The translations under genes were made by a program, and so were the position numbers. This document shows, piece by piece, positions 42,798 to 51,638 of a stretch of 64,000 nucleotides of DNA. Source of the stretch: Chryseobacterium sp. Its GTDB lineage: Bacteria > Bacteroidota > Bacteroidia > Flavobacteriales > Weeksellaceae. The notes under the pieces are model-generated. The model worked only from the letters and a program-made list of their open reading frames with translations, was not told the DNA's origin and ran no database searches. The stretch is taken from NCBI GenBank assembly GCA_031286615.1, contig JAITUA010000016.1, positions 124,001 through 188,000 on the forward strand. The letters are read 5' to 3'. How positions within the stretch are numbered: position 1 is the stretch's first letter; every line of letters begins with the position of its first letter.

Positions 42798-43479
42798 AAA
42801 ATATAACTGCATTATTGTAGAAGATGAACCCATTGCAGCAGAAATCCTGGAAAGCTTTATCTCCAGAGATCAGGAACTGAATCTGGTAGGAAAATGTGCT
42901 GATGCCCTATATGCCAGCAGTCTTTTAAGCATTCATGAGGTGGATCTGATGTTTCTGGATCTCCATCTTCCTGTAGTAAAAGGCTTTGACTTTCTGAGAA
43001 AAATAAAAAATCCTCCCTTCGTTATTGTTACCACTGCTTATCATCAGTATGCTGTAGAAGGCTACGAATTAGATATTGTAGATTATCTGATGAAACCTAT
43101 TCCATATGAGCGTTTTCAGACTGCGATCGGGAAGTTCAAATATTTAATGGAAGCGGAGGATGCTTTACTGGAAGTATCTGAACGTGATTATATCTTCATC
43201 AACAGCGGGAAAAAGCAGATTAAAATCATTTTGCAGGATATTTTCTATATCGAGAGCTTAAGAGAATATATTCACATTCATACGAAAACGGAAACTTTCA
43301 CTTTTAAAATGCCTATCAGTAAAATAGAAGAGATTTTAAATCCTAAAATGTTTACCCGCATTCATAAATCGTACATCATTTCAAAGGATAAAATAGAAGT
43401 TAAGTCAGCCAATATTATCCAGATTAACGGAAAAAAAATTCCGGTGGGAAGGACGTATAAGCCGTTGTTGGAGCTTTAA
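42778..43479 (+). CDS. LytTR-family response regulator
   Basis: The 233-aa protein has a receiver domain with IIVEDEPIAAEIL, the phosphoacceptor Asp in LMFLDLHLPVVKG and Lys in YLMKPIPYERF. A C-terminal LytTR DNA-binding domain follows, with IFINSGKKQIKIILQDIFYI, ESLREYIHIHT and FTRIHKSYIIS. It is coupled to the LytS-like kinase by a 20-bp overlap. LytTR regulators bind short direct repeats. I could not assign targets in this window. A family C repeat follows just 14 bp after the stop. Confidence 0.92.
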   Translation: MIHPTSKKYNCIIVEDEPIAAEILESFISRDQELNLVGKCADALYASSLLSIHEVDLMFLDLHLPVVKGFDFLRKIKNPPFVIVTTAYHQYAVEGYELDIVDYLMKPIPYERFQTAIGKFKYLMEAEDALLEVSERDYIFINSGKKQIKIILQDIFYIESLREYIHIHTKTETFTFKMPISKIEEILNPKMFTRIHKSYIISKDKIEVKSANIIQINGKKIPVGRTYKPLLEL

Positions 43480-43493
43480 GAGGGAAGTGTTTA

Positions 43494-43550
43494 AACCACC
43501 CCGTCAAAAATTTTAAAATTTTTGCCACCCCTCCGAGAGAGGGGAATTTT
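43494..43550. repeat. Two-hairpin repeat, family C (copy 2)
   Basis: AACCACCCCGTC is followed by hairpin 1 (AAAAATTTTAAAATTTTT), a spacer, CCACCCCTC, a variable loop and GAGGGGAATTTT. Hairpin 1 differs from copy 1 on both arms but still pairs. Confidence 0.75.
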
Positions 43551-43806
43551 AAGTCGTTCAATTCAAAATTCAGGAAAACAGACAGTTTTGTAGTTTCTGT
43601 TTCACAGGTTATAATTTTAGTAGATTTTATCGCGTTGTTGATATATATCTTGCACTAAATTCTTCATAATTTATCCAAATTTACCTGACAAAAGAATTTC
43701 TATTCCTGATTAAAAAAAGTCCGGAATGAAAGTAGAAATCACCGGAATTATAGAAGACCAAATGAGATAAATGTGGTTAGTTTATTATGCTAATGTTGAA
43801 TGATGA

Positions 43807-43848
43807 TTGGCTTAATGATTAAGAATAATCTTAAGCCAATTTCTTTTT
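43807..43848 (+). terminator. Long hairpin terminator
   Basis: TTGGCTTAA and TTAAGCCAA form the base of the hairpin, and GATTA/TAATC extend it around an AGAA loop. TTTCTTTTT follows on the plus strand. It lies 18 bp from the 3' end of the convergent SMR gene. Confidence 0.65.
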
Positions 43849-43866
43849 CAGGAGGAATATTTTATT

Positions 43867-44184
43867 TTAAAATATTTTGAGTCCAACTATTCCTACAACA
43901 ATCAGTAATGCAGCAATCAATCGTAAAATACTTGCTGAGTCCTGAAAAAACAGAATTCCCACTAATAAAGTTCCTACGGCACCAATTCCGGTCCAGACTG
44001 CATAGGCTGTTCCAATGGGGATGCTTTTCTGAGCGTACCAGAGAAATCCACCGCTAACGGACATACATATGATCGAAAATATGATCCAGCTCCATTTATT
44101 ATTTTCCGGTTGTTGAGATAATTTAAGTCCCAAAGGCCATCCAATTTCAAAAATTCCTGCGATAATTAATGCAATCCAGTTCAT
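43867..44184 (-). CDS. SMR-family exporter, SugE/Gdx-like
   Basis: The 105-aa protein has four membrane helices and the conserved membrane Glu of the small multidrug resistance family in IIAGIFEIGWPLGLKLSQ. The W-x-x-GLK form of that helix and the segment AVWTGIGAVGTLLVGILFF fit the SugE/Gdx (guanidinium exporter) branch better than EmrE/QacE. I chose the ATG at 44184, which gives the family N terminus MNWIALIIAG. An upstream ATG at 44226 would add 14 residues. No guanidine riboswitch is visible upstream. Confidence 0.88.
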   Translation of the reverse strand: MNWIALIIAGIFEIGWPLGLKLSQQPENNKWSWIIFSIICMSVSGGFLWYAQKSIPIGTAYAVWTGIGAVGTLLVGILFFQDSASILRLIAALLIVVGIVGLKIF

Positions 44185-44481
44185 ACTACTTATTTTTAAT
44201 GATGTTGCTTTTATTGAAAATTTCATTAAAAAATGAGTTCTTTACAATAAAAGGCTCCATCTCAATTACTACTGCAAAATTACCATTATGCATTCATATT
44301 CAATACAATAAACTGTGTGACACTGCAAAAAACAGAGATAGAACGTATGATACGGACTGTGAACCGTTCAATATTCCATAATAGAATGTAAGTCTGAATA
44401 TATCCCTAATATTGATATCTTTATACCATGGAAAAGAGTGAACGGAAATATCTTTTTTCTTCAGATCTATTCATTTCAATT

Positions 44482-44985
44482 ATGCTAACAGATATCATTA
44501 CAGCTCATCTTAACGTTCTTTTTTGTGGAATCAATCCCGGGTTAAAATCATCGGATGACGGCCATCATTTTTCGGGAAAGAGTAACCGTTTCTGGAAAGT
44601 CCTTCATCAGTCGGGATTTACTTCTTATCAAATTGAGGCAGTGAATGATACTTCTATTCTGGATTTCGGGCTGGGACTCACAACTGCTGTCGCAAGGGCA
44701 ACTTCCCGCGCTGATGAACTTTCAAAAGAAGAGTTTGACGATGCTTTGGATGCATTTAAAACAAAAATAACAGAATATCAGCCTCAATATGTGGCTTTTC
44801 TCGGTAAAGCTGCTTACAAAGCTTTCTCTAAAAAGAAAGAAATTCTATGGGGACTGCAGGCAGAAGATTTCTGTGGAACAAAAGTCTGGGTTTTACCCAA
44901 TACCAGCGGTTTGAACCGGGGATTTTCTCTTGATCAGCTGGTTGCTTATTATAAAGAGTTTTATCATACAATTCACGAATCGTAA
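44482..44985 (+). CDS. mug: G/U mismatch-specific DNA glycosylase
   Basis: Mug removes uracil or ethenocytosine from mispairs in base-excision repair. The 167-aa protein has the family motif VLFCGINPGLKSS near the N terminus, HHFSGKSNRFWKVLHQSG, YVAFLGKAAYKAF in the middle and VWVLPNTSGLNRG, where the SGLN intercalation and mismatch-recognition loop is found. The frame remains open to an ATG at 44428, but the start at 44482 matches the family N terminus (MLTDII). It faces the AAG glycosylase, with only 3 bp between the stop codons. Confidence 0.93.
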   Translation: MLTDIITAHLNVLFCGINPGLKSSDDGHHFSGKSNRFWKVLHQSGFTSYQIEAVNDTSILDFGLGLTTAVARATSRADELSKEEFDDALDAFKTKITEYQPQYVAFLGKAAYKAFSKKKEILWGLQAEDFCGTKVWVLPNTSGLNRGFSLDQLVAYYKEFYHTIHES

Positions 44986-44988
44986 TTA

Positions 44989-45594
44989 TTATACTGTATT
45001 AGGTTTACTCACATATTTATTTCCTTTCACAAAGAACCGCCAGGGTAAAAGGGCATCTTCCTGTGCATATGCAACGCCTATACGGGGAGCTTTTATAATA
45101 TCATCAGAAGGATATTGAATTCCATGATCTTCAATCCAAATTTCATTTCCATCCAGATCTTTTTTATTAAAAGATTTATCAATACCTAAAGCTTTGGCTG
45201 CGGACCCGGGGCCGGAAGAAATAGCCGCCTTATCTGCGGACATATTCCGTCTGAGTTCCATAATGTCTTTTCCTATCAGCGGCTCAACAGCTCTGATTAA
45301 AACAGCATGAGGTTCGTCTTTTACAGAAGTTACAACGTTAAACAAATGATGAATTCCGTAACATAGATAAACATAGGAAACACCACCATGACTGTACAAC
45401 GTTTCCGTGCGGTTTGTCCGCCTGCCGCCATAAGCATGGGAAGCTTTATCCAGTACTCCGAAATAAGCTTCTGTTTCTACAATAATTCCGGCTGTTACTT
45501 CACCATTAATATCTGTAAAAAGAACTTTCCCCAGAAGATTCTGAGCAAGAAAAAGAACGTCTTGGTTGGAATAATAGGAGAGTGGCAGTTTCAA
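44989..45594 (-). CDS. 3-methyladenine DNA glycosylase (AAG/MPG family)
   Basis: The 201-aa enzyme excises alkylated purines. Family features include LAQNLLGKVLF, the catalytic glutamate in GIIVETEAYFGVLDKASHAY, and VSYVYLCYGIHHLFNVVT, which holds the nucleotide-flipping tyrosine region, followed by AVLIRAVEPLIG. Length matches bacterial AAG homologues. The ends of this gene and mug almost touch, so the two base-excision enzymes are convergent. Confidence 0.93.
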   Translation of the reverse strand: MKLPLSYYSNQDVLFLAQNLLGKVLFTDINGEVTAGIIVETEAYFGVLDKASHAYGGRRTNRTETLYSHGGVSYVYLCYGIHHLFNVVTSVKDEPHAVLIRAVEPLIGKDIMELRRNMSADKAAISSGPGSAAKALGIDKSFNKKDLDGNEIWIEDHGIQYPSDDIIKAPRIGVAYAQEDALLPWRFFVKGNKYVSKPNTV

Positions 45595-45720
45595 ATGAAT
45601 GGTTTTATGTATTTAATAAGTTAAAAGTAAGGATATAAAAACAATTTTCATAGAGTTAAACAGATAGTCACTACATTTGAACATGAGTTAATGACACTCA
45701 CTCATCCCAAAAGCAAAATT

Positions 45721-46146
45721 ATGATGAAATTTTTCAACCTGACGCTGTTTATGGTTACTTTTTGTCTGACAGCATTGTCATTCAGTATTCCTTATCAGCA
45801 ATCTTACCAAAAAATGATTGTCGGGAAGTGGCAGCCTGTACTCTCAGAAAGTGAAGGTATTGACGCTAATGGAAACCGAACGGTAAAAAATTATAAATTA
45901 AACAGCAAAGATCTGATGCAGTTTAATGCTGACGGCTCTATTATTGATAGCGGACAGCTTTATTTTTCATATGAATTACATCCTGAAGACAAAATCTTAT
46001 CTTTATTTGACGGGGGTAATTATGAGCGAAAATTTGAAATCGCCCAGCTGGATAAAACAACAATGAAGATTGTCATGAAAGAGACAGACAAGCACAAAGG
46101 AGAACCCTTTCATATAATCTGGACCATTGTATTTAAAAGAAGATAA
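45721..46146 (+). CDS. Exported small lipocalin-like protein
   Basis: The 141-aa protein has a signal peptide (FFNLTLFMVTFCLTALSFS) and a mature part with the start of a lipocalin-like domain, KMIVGKWQPVLSESEGI. A strand pattern follows, ending KIVMKETDKHK then IIWTIVFKRR. Such proteins are common and mostly uncharacterised in Bacteroidota. Longer starts exist at 45691, and an ATG follows immediately at 45724. The signal peptide places the start at 45721 or 45724. Confidence 0.65.
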   Translation: MMKFFNLTLFMVTFCLTALSFSIPYQQSYQKMIVGKWQPVLSESEGIDANGNRTVKNYKLNSKDLMQFNADGSIIDSGQLYFSYELHPEDKILSLFDGGNYERKFEIAQLDKTTMKIVMKETDKHKGEPFHIIWTIVFKRR

Positions 46147-46226
46147 AACAAACCCAATATTTATCTGTAACCTTTCAAAAGAGTTGATATCTTTAACCAT
46201 ATTTTAAGTGAGTTCTAATTGTATTC

Positions 46227-46255
46227 TAATGCAATAAAGCTTTACTACTGCATTA
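46227..46255. promoter_or_regulatory. Candidate operator palindrome
   Basis: TAATGCA and TGCATTA are 7-bp inverted arms with a 15-bp spacer, directly upstream of TAATTTTG (46263-46270), a -7 box match 4 bp before the next start codon. The arrangement suggests a regulator site. No regulator gene is adjacent. Confidence 0.35.
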
Positions 46256-46274
46256 TTAGCTTTAATTTTGCAAA

Positions 46275-46838
46275 ATGGAAAAGAAAAAATTATTTACCGC
46301 TTTATGTAAAACTACTTGCTTGTTATTATTAATTGTTGGCAGCAACGTGATTAAGGCCCAAAGCAAGGGAAGCTCAGAAATAAGAATTGCTTATGGGCTT
46401 GGAACGACCACAGATTTTCTTAATGCTTTCACCAGTGTGTTTACATTCGGTTATGGCCCTTATGAGACAGGAAATTCCGGTGCTTTTGTTGTTGAATATA
46501 ACTATGCAATAAAGGATAAATGGATTATTGGGACAGACCTAGCATATCAACAGGTAACGAGAGAATATTCCGATAAATCAACGGAAAAATCACACAATTA
46601 TACTTTTGCCGTAAAAAGTAACTACAACTATATATCCAAACCAAAATTTCGCATGTATTCCGGATTGGGATTAGGATTAACATTGGAAAAGAGTAGGAAT
46701 CCTTTACAAAGTATCTCACATTTTAATTATCAACTTACAGGACTCGGAATTAGATTAGGAGGCAGATTGGGAGTAAGTGCTGAAGCAGGTTTTGGATATA
46801 AAGGAATAGGAAATGTAGGGCTGGCTTACAGTTTATAA
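46275..46838 (+). CDS. Outer-membrane beta-barrel protein
   Basis: The 187-aa protein has a signal peptide (LLLLIVGSNVIKAQ) and an alternating beta-strand pattern typical of small outer-membrane barrels: FVVEYNYAIKDKWIIGTDLA, YTFAVKSNYNYI, FRMYSGLGLGLTL, and a final strand of the type GIGNVGLAYSL. I recognise no specific family beyond the generic 8-stranded barrel group. The -7-like box lies only 4 bp before the ATG, so the transcript could be leaderless or nearly so. Confidence 0.75.
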   Translation: MEKKKLFTALCKTTCLLLLIVGSNVIKAQSKGSSEIRIAYGLGTTTDFLNAFTSVFTFGYGPYETGNSGAFVVEYNYAIKDKWIIGTDLAYQQVTREYSDKSTEKSHNYTFAVKSNYNYISKPKFRMYSGLGLGLTLEKSRNPLQSISHFNYQLTGLGIRLGGRLGVSAEAGFGYKGIGNVGLAYSL

Positions 46839-46869
46839 TAAGCAGGATCAATATTCATTACCTCTATTT

Positions 46870-46910
46870 AAAAGAAAAACCAGATAATTTGATATCTGGT
46901 TTTTTCTTTT
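46870..46910. terminator. Bidirectional hairpin terminator
   Basis: AAAAGAAAAACCAGATA and TATCTGGTTTTTTCTTTT form a 17-bp stem around a short loop. It separates the convergent barrel and DPP-IV genes. Confidence 0.85.
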
Positions 46911-49082
46911 CTATTTTCCTCCGGGAGGACAATGTTCTTTTAAATATTTTGTAAATAGAGTAGCAAGGTGCTCTGACGTACCTTCCCCTTCATCAATGGA
47001 GTGTGTACGGTTAGGATACGACATCAGCTGAAACTGTTTGTTGTATTTTACCAACTCGTTGATGTAAACTTCGGTATTCTGGTAATGTACATTATCATCA
47101 CCGGTTCCGTGAACCAATAAAAGATTTCCTTTTAGGTTTTTAGCATAAGCCAGTGGAGATCCGTTCACAAAATCTTCTCTGTTTTCCTGTGGAAGACCCA
47201 TATATCTTTCCTGATAGATATTGTCATAGAACAACTGATTGGCTACCGGAGCAATAGCAATCCCGGTCTGGTAAATATCAGGATATTGCCCCAAAAGATT
47301 CAGGGTAGATGAACCTCCGCCGCTCCAGCCCCATACGGCAACCCTTGAAGTATCTGCATAAGGCCATTTTGCAAATAAAGCTTTGGCTCCCATTGCCTGA
47401 TCACGGATATTAAGCTGTCCTATTTTACGATAAATCGATTTTCTCCATTCACGTCCTCTTGGAGCTGGTGTTCCTCGGTTTTCAAGCGAAACATACAGGT
47501 AGCCATCTTCGGCCATATCTCCAACGTATAATTGATTCCAGCCTGTATAGAAACTGTCTGTTACTGTTTGCATTGCCGGTTCTCCATAGACTGTGAAAAC
47601 AACCGGATATTTTTTATTAGGATCAAAGTTTTTAGGCTTTACCACCCATCCGTCTAATGTAACTCCATCCTGTGTGGTAATCTGGAAAAACTCTGTTTTA
47701 GACTTTGCAGGATCTGCTTTTGCTGTTCTTTTGGCAGCAACAAGTTCTTTATGTTCCGGAAGTGATACTACAGAACCCATTGAAATTGCATTGACACTGT
47801 TATTGGTAAACATCGCGATTTTCCCATTGGGTGATATCGTGTATGTATTGGAACCTGTATAAGCCTCAGGAGTTACTTTTTGTGCTTTTCCTCCTTTCAT
47901 ATTTACTTTGTACAGGTACTGTTGAGTTGCATTATTGGGTGATGCTGAAAAGTAAATCTGTTTGTTCTGAACATCAAAAAACTCAGGTTTTATAACATCG
48001 AAAGCATCTTTGGTAATCAATGTTTCCTTACCGTTCATATCTATTTTATAAATATGTCTCCATCCGTCTTTTTCAGAAAGCCAAAGGAATTCTTTTCCAT
48101 TTTCTATCCAGTCCCAGCCACTTGGGTCATTATCGTTCCAACGGGATTTAATATCAATCCATGCAGCATCTGTTTCCGTATGAATAGTCTTACTTTTACC
48201 GGAACTTGCATCTGCCACGATGATTTTACTTTGATTCTGTTTTCTGTTCAGCTGCTGAAGAATAACGGATTTAGAATCCAGCACCCATTCCATTCTCGGA
48301 ATATAGTTTTGCATTTCATCTCCTGCAATATCTGCTTTCTTTGAAGATTTAGAAGCAAGATCATAAAACCAGATGCTGCAGCCTGAAGGATTTTCACCCA
48401 CTTTCGGATACTCTACAGGAACTGTAAATGAATACAGACTGTCTGTATTATTAATCATCAGGAAATTTTTTGTAGCCCTTGCATCCAGCTTCCAGTAAGC
48501 AATTTTACTGCCGTCCGGTGACCATCGGAAACCATCCTGAGTTCCAAATTCCTCCTCATATACCCAATCAAAAGTACCGTTGATCATGCCGTCTGTACCA
48601 TCAGTTGTAATTTTGGTAATCTGATTGTTTGAAAGATCTTCAACATAAATATTATGCTTAGACACATACGCTACTTTTTTTCCATCCGGAGAATACTTTG
48701 CAAACATCAGCGATGAAGAAGGCAGGCCTTTTCCAAGCTGGGTAAGCTTTTTAGTGTTCTTGTCAAAGATCCAGTAATCTCCACGGGTATTGTCTCTCCA
48801 TACTTTTCGGGTATTGGCAAAGAGTAATAAACTTTTGTCATCAGGAGATACCTGAAAACTTTGTACCTGCAGTGCCTCAGAACTTCCCGCAGGAACAAGT
48901 TCAGTGCTGTTTAAAAGAGTCTGGTCTTTCCCGGGATGCAGTACATCAACAATTTCAACCCCTTTTTTAGTAAATGAATAGTAAGCATTACCATCCGGAG
49001 TCCACTGTGTCTTTTGTGCAGCCAATGGCGAAAGACACAGGAAATATAATGCAATAACGGTTAGTTTTTTTATATTCTTCAT
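46911..49082 (-). CDS. Dipeptidyl peptidase IV (S9 family)
   Basis: The 723-aa exported enzyme removes X-Pro or X-Ala dipeptides from peptide N termini. It has a signal peptide (KKLTVIALYFLCLSPLAAQ), a beta-propeller DPP-IV domain, the substrate-binding Glu-Glu motif in DWVYEEEFG, and an alpha/beta hydrolase domain. The nucleophile is in VWGWSGGGSSTLNLL, the Asp in LLVHGTGDDNVHYQN and the His in YPNRTHSIDEG. I use the ATG at 49082; a longer frame to 49136 would overlap the dipeptidase gene. It is the second of two proline-specific peptidase genes on this strand. Confidence 0.93.
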   Translation of the reverse strand: MKNIKKLTVIALYFLCLSPLAAQKTQWTPDGNAYYSFTKKGVEIVDVLHPGKDQTLLNSTELVPAGSSEALQVQSFQVSPDDKSLLLFANTRKVWRDNTRGDYWIFDKNTKKLTQLGKGLPSSSLMFAKYSPDGKKVAYVSKHNIYVEDLSNNQITKITTDGTDGMINGTFDWVYEEEFGTQDGFRWSPDGSKIAYWKLDARATKNFLMINNTDSLYSFTVPVEYPKVGENPSGCSIWFYDLASKSSKKADIAGDEMQNYIPRMEWVLDSKSVILQQLNRKQNQSKIIVADASSGKSKTIHTETDAAWIDIKSRWNDNDPSGWDWIENGKEFLWLSEKDGWRHIYKIDMNGKETLITKDAFDVIKPEFFDVQNKQIYFSASPNNATQQYLYKVNMKGGKAQKVTPEAYTGSNTYTISPNGKIAMFTNNSVNAISMGSVVSLPEHKELVAAKRTAKADPAKSKTEFFQITTQDGVTLDGWVVKPKNFDPNKKYPVVFTVYGEPAMQTVTDSFYTGWNQLYVGDMAEDGYLYVSLENRGTPAPRGREWRKSIYRKIGQLNIRDQAMGAKALFAKWPYADTSRVAVWGWSGGGSSTLNLLGQYPDIYQTGIAIAPVANQLFYDNIYQERYMGLPQENREDFVNGSPLAYAKNLKGNLLLVHGTGDDNVHYQNTEVYINELVKYNKQFQLMSYPNRTHSIDEGEGTSEHLATLFTKYLKEHCPPGGK

Positions 49083-49101
49083 AGTTAGTATTTGATTAAG
49101 C

Positions 49102-50490
49102 TCAATATTCAGCTCTGTAATTTTCAATTTCTTCAACAGTTTTGATCAGTCCGTTCCCTAGAAGTCTGTACCCGTCATCAGTAATCAGGAAATCATCTTC
49201 CACACGGATTCCTCCAAAGTTTCGGTATTCATTTACGGTATCATAATTAATAAAATCTGCATTTTTATTCTCAGCCTGCCAGATATCAATCAGTTCCGGA
49301 ATCATATAAATACCGGGTTCAACCGTTACAACAAATCCGGATTCAAGGGCCTTACCTAAGCGCAAAGATTTAAGACCGAATGTTTTGGTATCTTTTGGTT
49401 CTTCTTCGGTATAGCCAATGTACTGCTCTCCGAGATCTTCCATATCATGTACATCAAGTCCCATCATATGTCCCAGTCCGCATTGGAAAAATAGGGTATG
49501 GGCATGATTTTTTACCGCTTCTTCAGGATTTCCTTTCATCAATCCAAGATCAATAAGACCTTCTACCAGATGCTGCGAGGCTTTCAGATGAATATCCTTA
49601 AATCTTACCCCTGCCTTCAAAAGCTGCTGGGCATTATTAAAAGCATTCAGAACCACTTCATACATTTCCTTTTGTTTTGTACTAAAAGTTTTGCTCACCG
49701 GAAAAGTTCTGGTAAGGTCGCCCGCATATCCCATTGCAGTTTCCGCTCCGGAATCGTTAAGGAAAAGATCTCCCTCTTTCAAACTATTAAGGCGGTAGTG
49801 ATTATGCAGAATTCCTCCGTTTATGGTTACAATCGGAGGATAAGACATCTGACATTCTTTATTGGCAGCCAGATATTGAATGGCATTCGCAATTTCATAT
49901 TCTTTAATGCCCGGTTTTGCAATCTGCATCGCTAGTAAATGCATTTCATTGGATACATTCACTGCCTGTTCTATCTGCACTATTTCCTGAGATTCTTTTA
50001 TAGACCGCTGTTTCACAATGGCTTTAATCATCTCTGCAGAAGGCTGTAATGCTGCTATTTTAACACCAAGAAGATCGGCAAGCAAAATTTTATTGGAAGA
50101 CTGATACGGAGGAAGATAATGTACCTTTCTGCCGGAAGTCTGTGCTTTTAGAATATATTGAGAAAGTTCTGCATACGGCATGGTTTCCTGTACTCCGGAT
50201 TTCAGACTTTTCTCTTTCAGGGTTTCCTGTCTGCCCATCCATACGATGTCATCTATACTTAATTCATCTCCGAAAACAATGGTCTTATTCTCATCAATAT
50301 CAATAATGGCCGCAATACGAGGTTCCTGAATTCCAAAATAATATAAATAGGTACTGTCCTGACGGAAATAATAAGGATTGTGTTCAAAATTCACAGGATT
50401 CTCTATATTTCCCAAAAACAATAAAATTCCGCCCGATACATTACTTTGTAAAACTGCTCTTCTATCTTGATAGGTTTGTGTTGAAAACAT
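49102..50490 (-). CDS. Xaa-Pro aminopeptidase/dipeptidase (M24B)
   Basis: This 462-aa cytosolic metallopeptidase cleaves bonds before proline. It has an N-terminal aminopeptidase-P domain (ILLFLGNIENP, YYFRQDSTYLYYFG) and the pita-bread catalytic domain with metal ligands visible: Asp in FLNDSGAETAMGYAGDLTRT (two Asp), His in CGLGHMMGLDVHD, Glu in VTVEPGIYM and Glu in GGIRVEDDFL. It starts the DPP-IV operon, 19 bp before that gene's ATG. The two together degrade proline-rich peptides, and the hydroxyproline genes are directly divergent. Confidence 0.93.
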   Translation of the reverse strand: MFSTQTYQDRRAVLQSNVSGGILLFLGNIENPVNFEHNPYYFRQDSTYLYYFGIQEPRIAAIIDIDENKTIVFGDELSIDDIVWMGRQETLKEKSLKSGVQETMPYAELSQYILKAQTSGRKVHYLPPYQSSNKILLADLLGVKIAALQPSAEMIKAIVKQRSIKESQEIVQIEQAVNVSNEMHLLAMQIAKPGIKEYEIANAIQYLAANKECQMSYPPIVTINGGILHNHYRLNSLKEGDLFLNDSGAETAMGYAGDLTRTFPVSKTFSTKQKEMYEVVLNAFNNAQQLLKAGVRFKDIHLKASQHLVEGLIDLGLMKGNPEEAVKNHAHTLFFQCGLGHMMGLDVHDMEDLGEQYIGYTEEEPKDTKTFGLKSLRLGKALESGFVVTVEPGIYMIPELIDIWQAENKNADFINYDTVNEYRNFGGIRVEDDFLITDDGYRLLGNGLIKTVEEIENYRAEY

Positions 50491-50664
50491 ATTATGAATA
50501 CTTTTTAATTTAAAGCTTTAAAGTTACGATTTTGTACTATTGACCGCTCTTTATTTACTAAAATAAAGAATAATGTAAAGTTTGGATTTTAATATGATAT
50601 CCAGTGTTCATATTTTGCTTAAATTCGGTCATATTTTAACCTTTTACATCAAAATATTGGTTCT

Positions 50665-51546
50665 ATGAAGAGTCTTCAGTTTTCAGTCCCTGCTGACACC
50701 AACAAAAGTATCCGTATTCAGGAAGATATAATGCCCAATTTTTATCCTTACTTCCATCGCCATACGGAAACCCAGATCATGTGGATCCTTAAAGGACACG
50801 GAACACTGGCCATAGAACAAAATCTCTTTAATTTTGAGGCTGGTGACATATTCTATCTGGGAGCTAATCAATCACATGTCTTCCGAGGTAATTTTGATAA
50901 AGATGAAAAACAAAAAGTTCATTCCATCTCTATATTTTTTGATCCGTATAAAAAAATTGCTGCATTTTTTGACTTACCGGAATTTGGAGAACTTAAAAAT
51001 TTTATAGCCCATTCAGAAGTCGGTTTCCAGGTCGCCCCTAAATTAAAAATATGTATTGGGGAAAACATTGCAGCTTTACAAAAAACAGAAGGAGTAGAAC
51101 AGATCATAGATTTTATCAGGATTTTAAACCATCTTATGCAGAACAGACATCTGCATATTCCTTTATCTTCAGAAAAGAATCTGCCAAATCATATTTCAGA
51201 CTATGATCAAAGAATTATAGATGCTCAAACCTTTATTAAGAAGAATTTTGCCCAAACTAAACTTACCCTTGACAGGATTGCTCAGGAAGCCTGTATGACT
51301 CCTCAGGCATTTTGCAGATCTTTTAAAAAAAGAACCAGAATCACTTATATTGAATATCTTAATGAACTCCGGGTGCAGCGAGCTTGCAGGCTACTGACAT
51401 CCAGCAGTATGTACAGTATTTCTTCTGTGGCTTTTAACAGCGGATTCAGCAGTCTTACCAATTTTAACCGGGTCTTCAAGTCCATTATGAAATATTCGCC
51501 TAAAGAATACCTTAAACATTATAAAGAAGCTACCATAGTGCAATAA
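50665..51546 (+). CDS. AraC-family regulator of the hydroxyproline locus
   Basis: The 293-aa protein has an N-terminal cupin-like domain (PYFHRHTETQIMWILKGHGT, FNFEAGDIFYLGANQSHVFR) and a C-terminal AraC double helix-turn-helix. The HTH reads LTLDRIAQEACMTPQAFCRSFKKRTRI and SISSVAFNSGFSSLTNFNRVFK. It is placed between the proline-peptidase genes (divergent) and the hydroxyproline catabolic genes, so it probably activates one or both in response to hydroxyproline or an intermediate. This regulatory role is inferred from position only. Confidence 0.88.
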   Translation: MKSLQFSVPADTNKSIRIQEDIMPNFYPYFHRHTETQIMWILKGHGTLAIEQNLFNFEAGDIFYLGANQSHVFRGNFDKDEKQKVHSISIFFDPYKKIAAFFDLPEFGELKNFIAHSEVGFQVAPKLKICIGENIAALQKTEGVEQIIDFIRILNHLMQNRHLHIPLSSEKNLPNHISDYDQRIIDAQTFIKKNFAQTKLTLDRIAQEACMTPQAFCRSFKKRTRITYIEYLNELRVQRACRLLTSSSMYSISSVAFNSGFSSLTNFNRVFKSIMKYSPKEYLKHYKEATIVQ

Positions 51547-51613
51547 AAAGCAACTTGTTAAAATACGGTTAGTATCTATTAAAATATTAACATTTACCGT
51601 TTTGAAATTCACC

Positions 51614-51621
51614 TAGTTTTG
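51614..51621 (+). promoter_or_regulatory. Candidate -7 box of the hydroxyproline operon
   Basis: TAGTTTTG, a TAnnTTTG match, lies 17 bp before the deaminase start. Upstream are ACGGT (51565-51569) and ACCGT (51596-51600) arms that could bind the AraC regulator. Confidence 0.4.
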
Positions 51622-51638
51622 AATAAATATTATTTGAT

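Larger units (their letters stand above)
43480..43866. other. Intergenic region between LytTR and SMR genes
   Basis: The 387-bp gap contains a family C repeat (43494-43550), an A+T-rich stretch with a 14-codon chance frame, and a strong hairpin (43807-43848). I see no gene. Confidence 0.6.

Noticed and set aside
43726..43770. 14-codon frame MKVEITGIIEDQMR after the LytTR gene
   Set aside because: Too short and without any likeness good enough to call it a gene remnant.
44185..44427. Guanidine riboswitch upstream of the SugE/Gdx-like gene
   Set aside because: I saw no ykkC-type or other guanidine aptamer motif in the A+T-rich leader; none can be supported.
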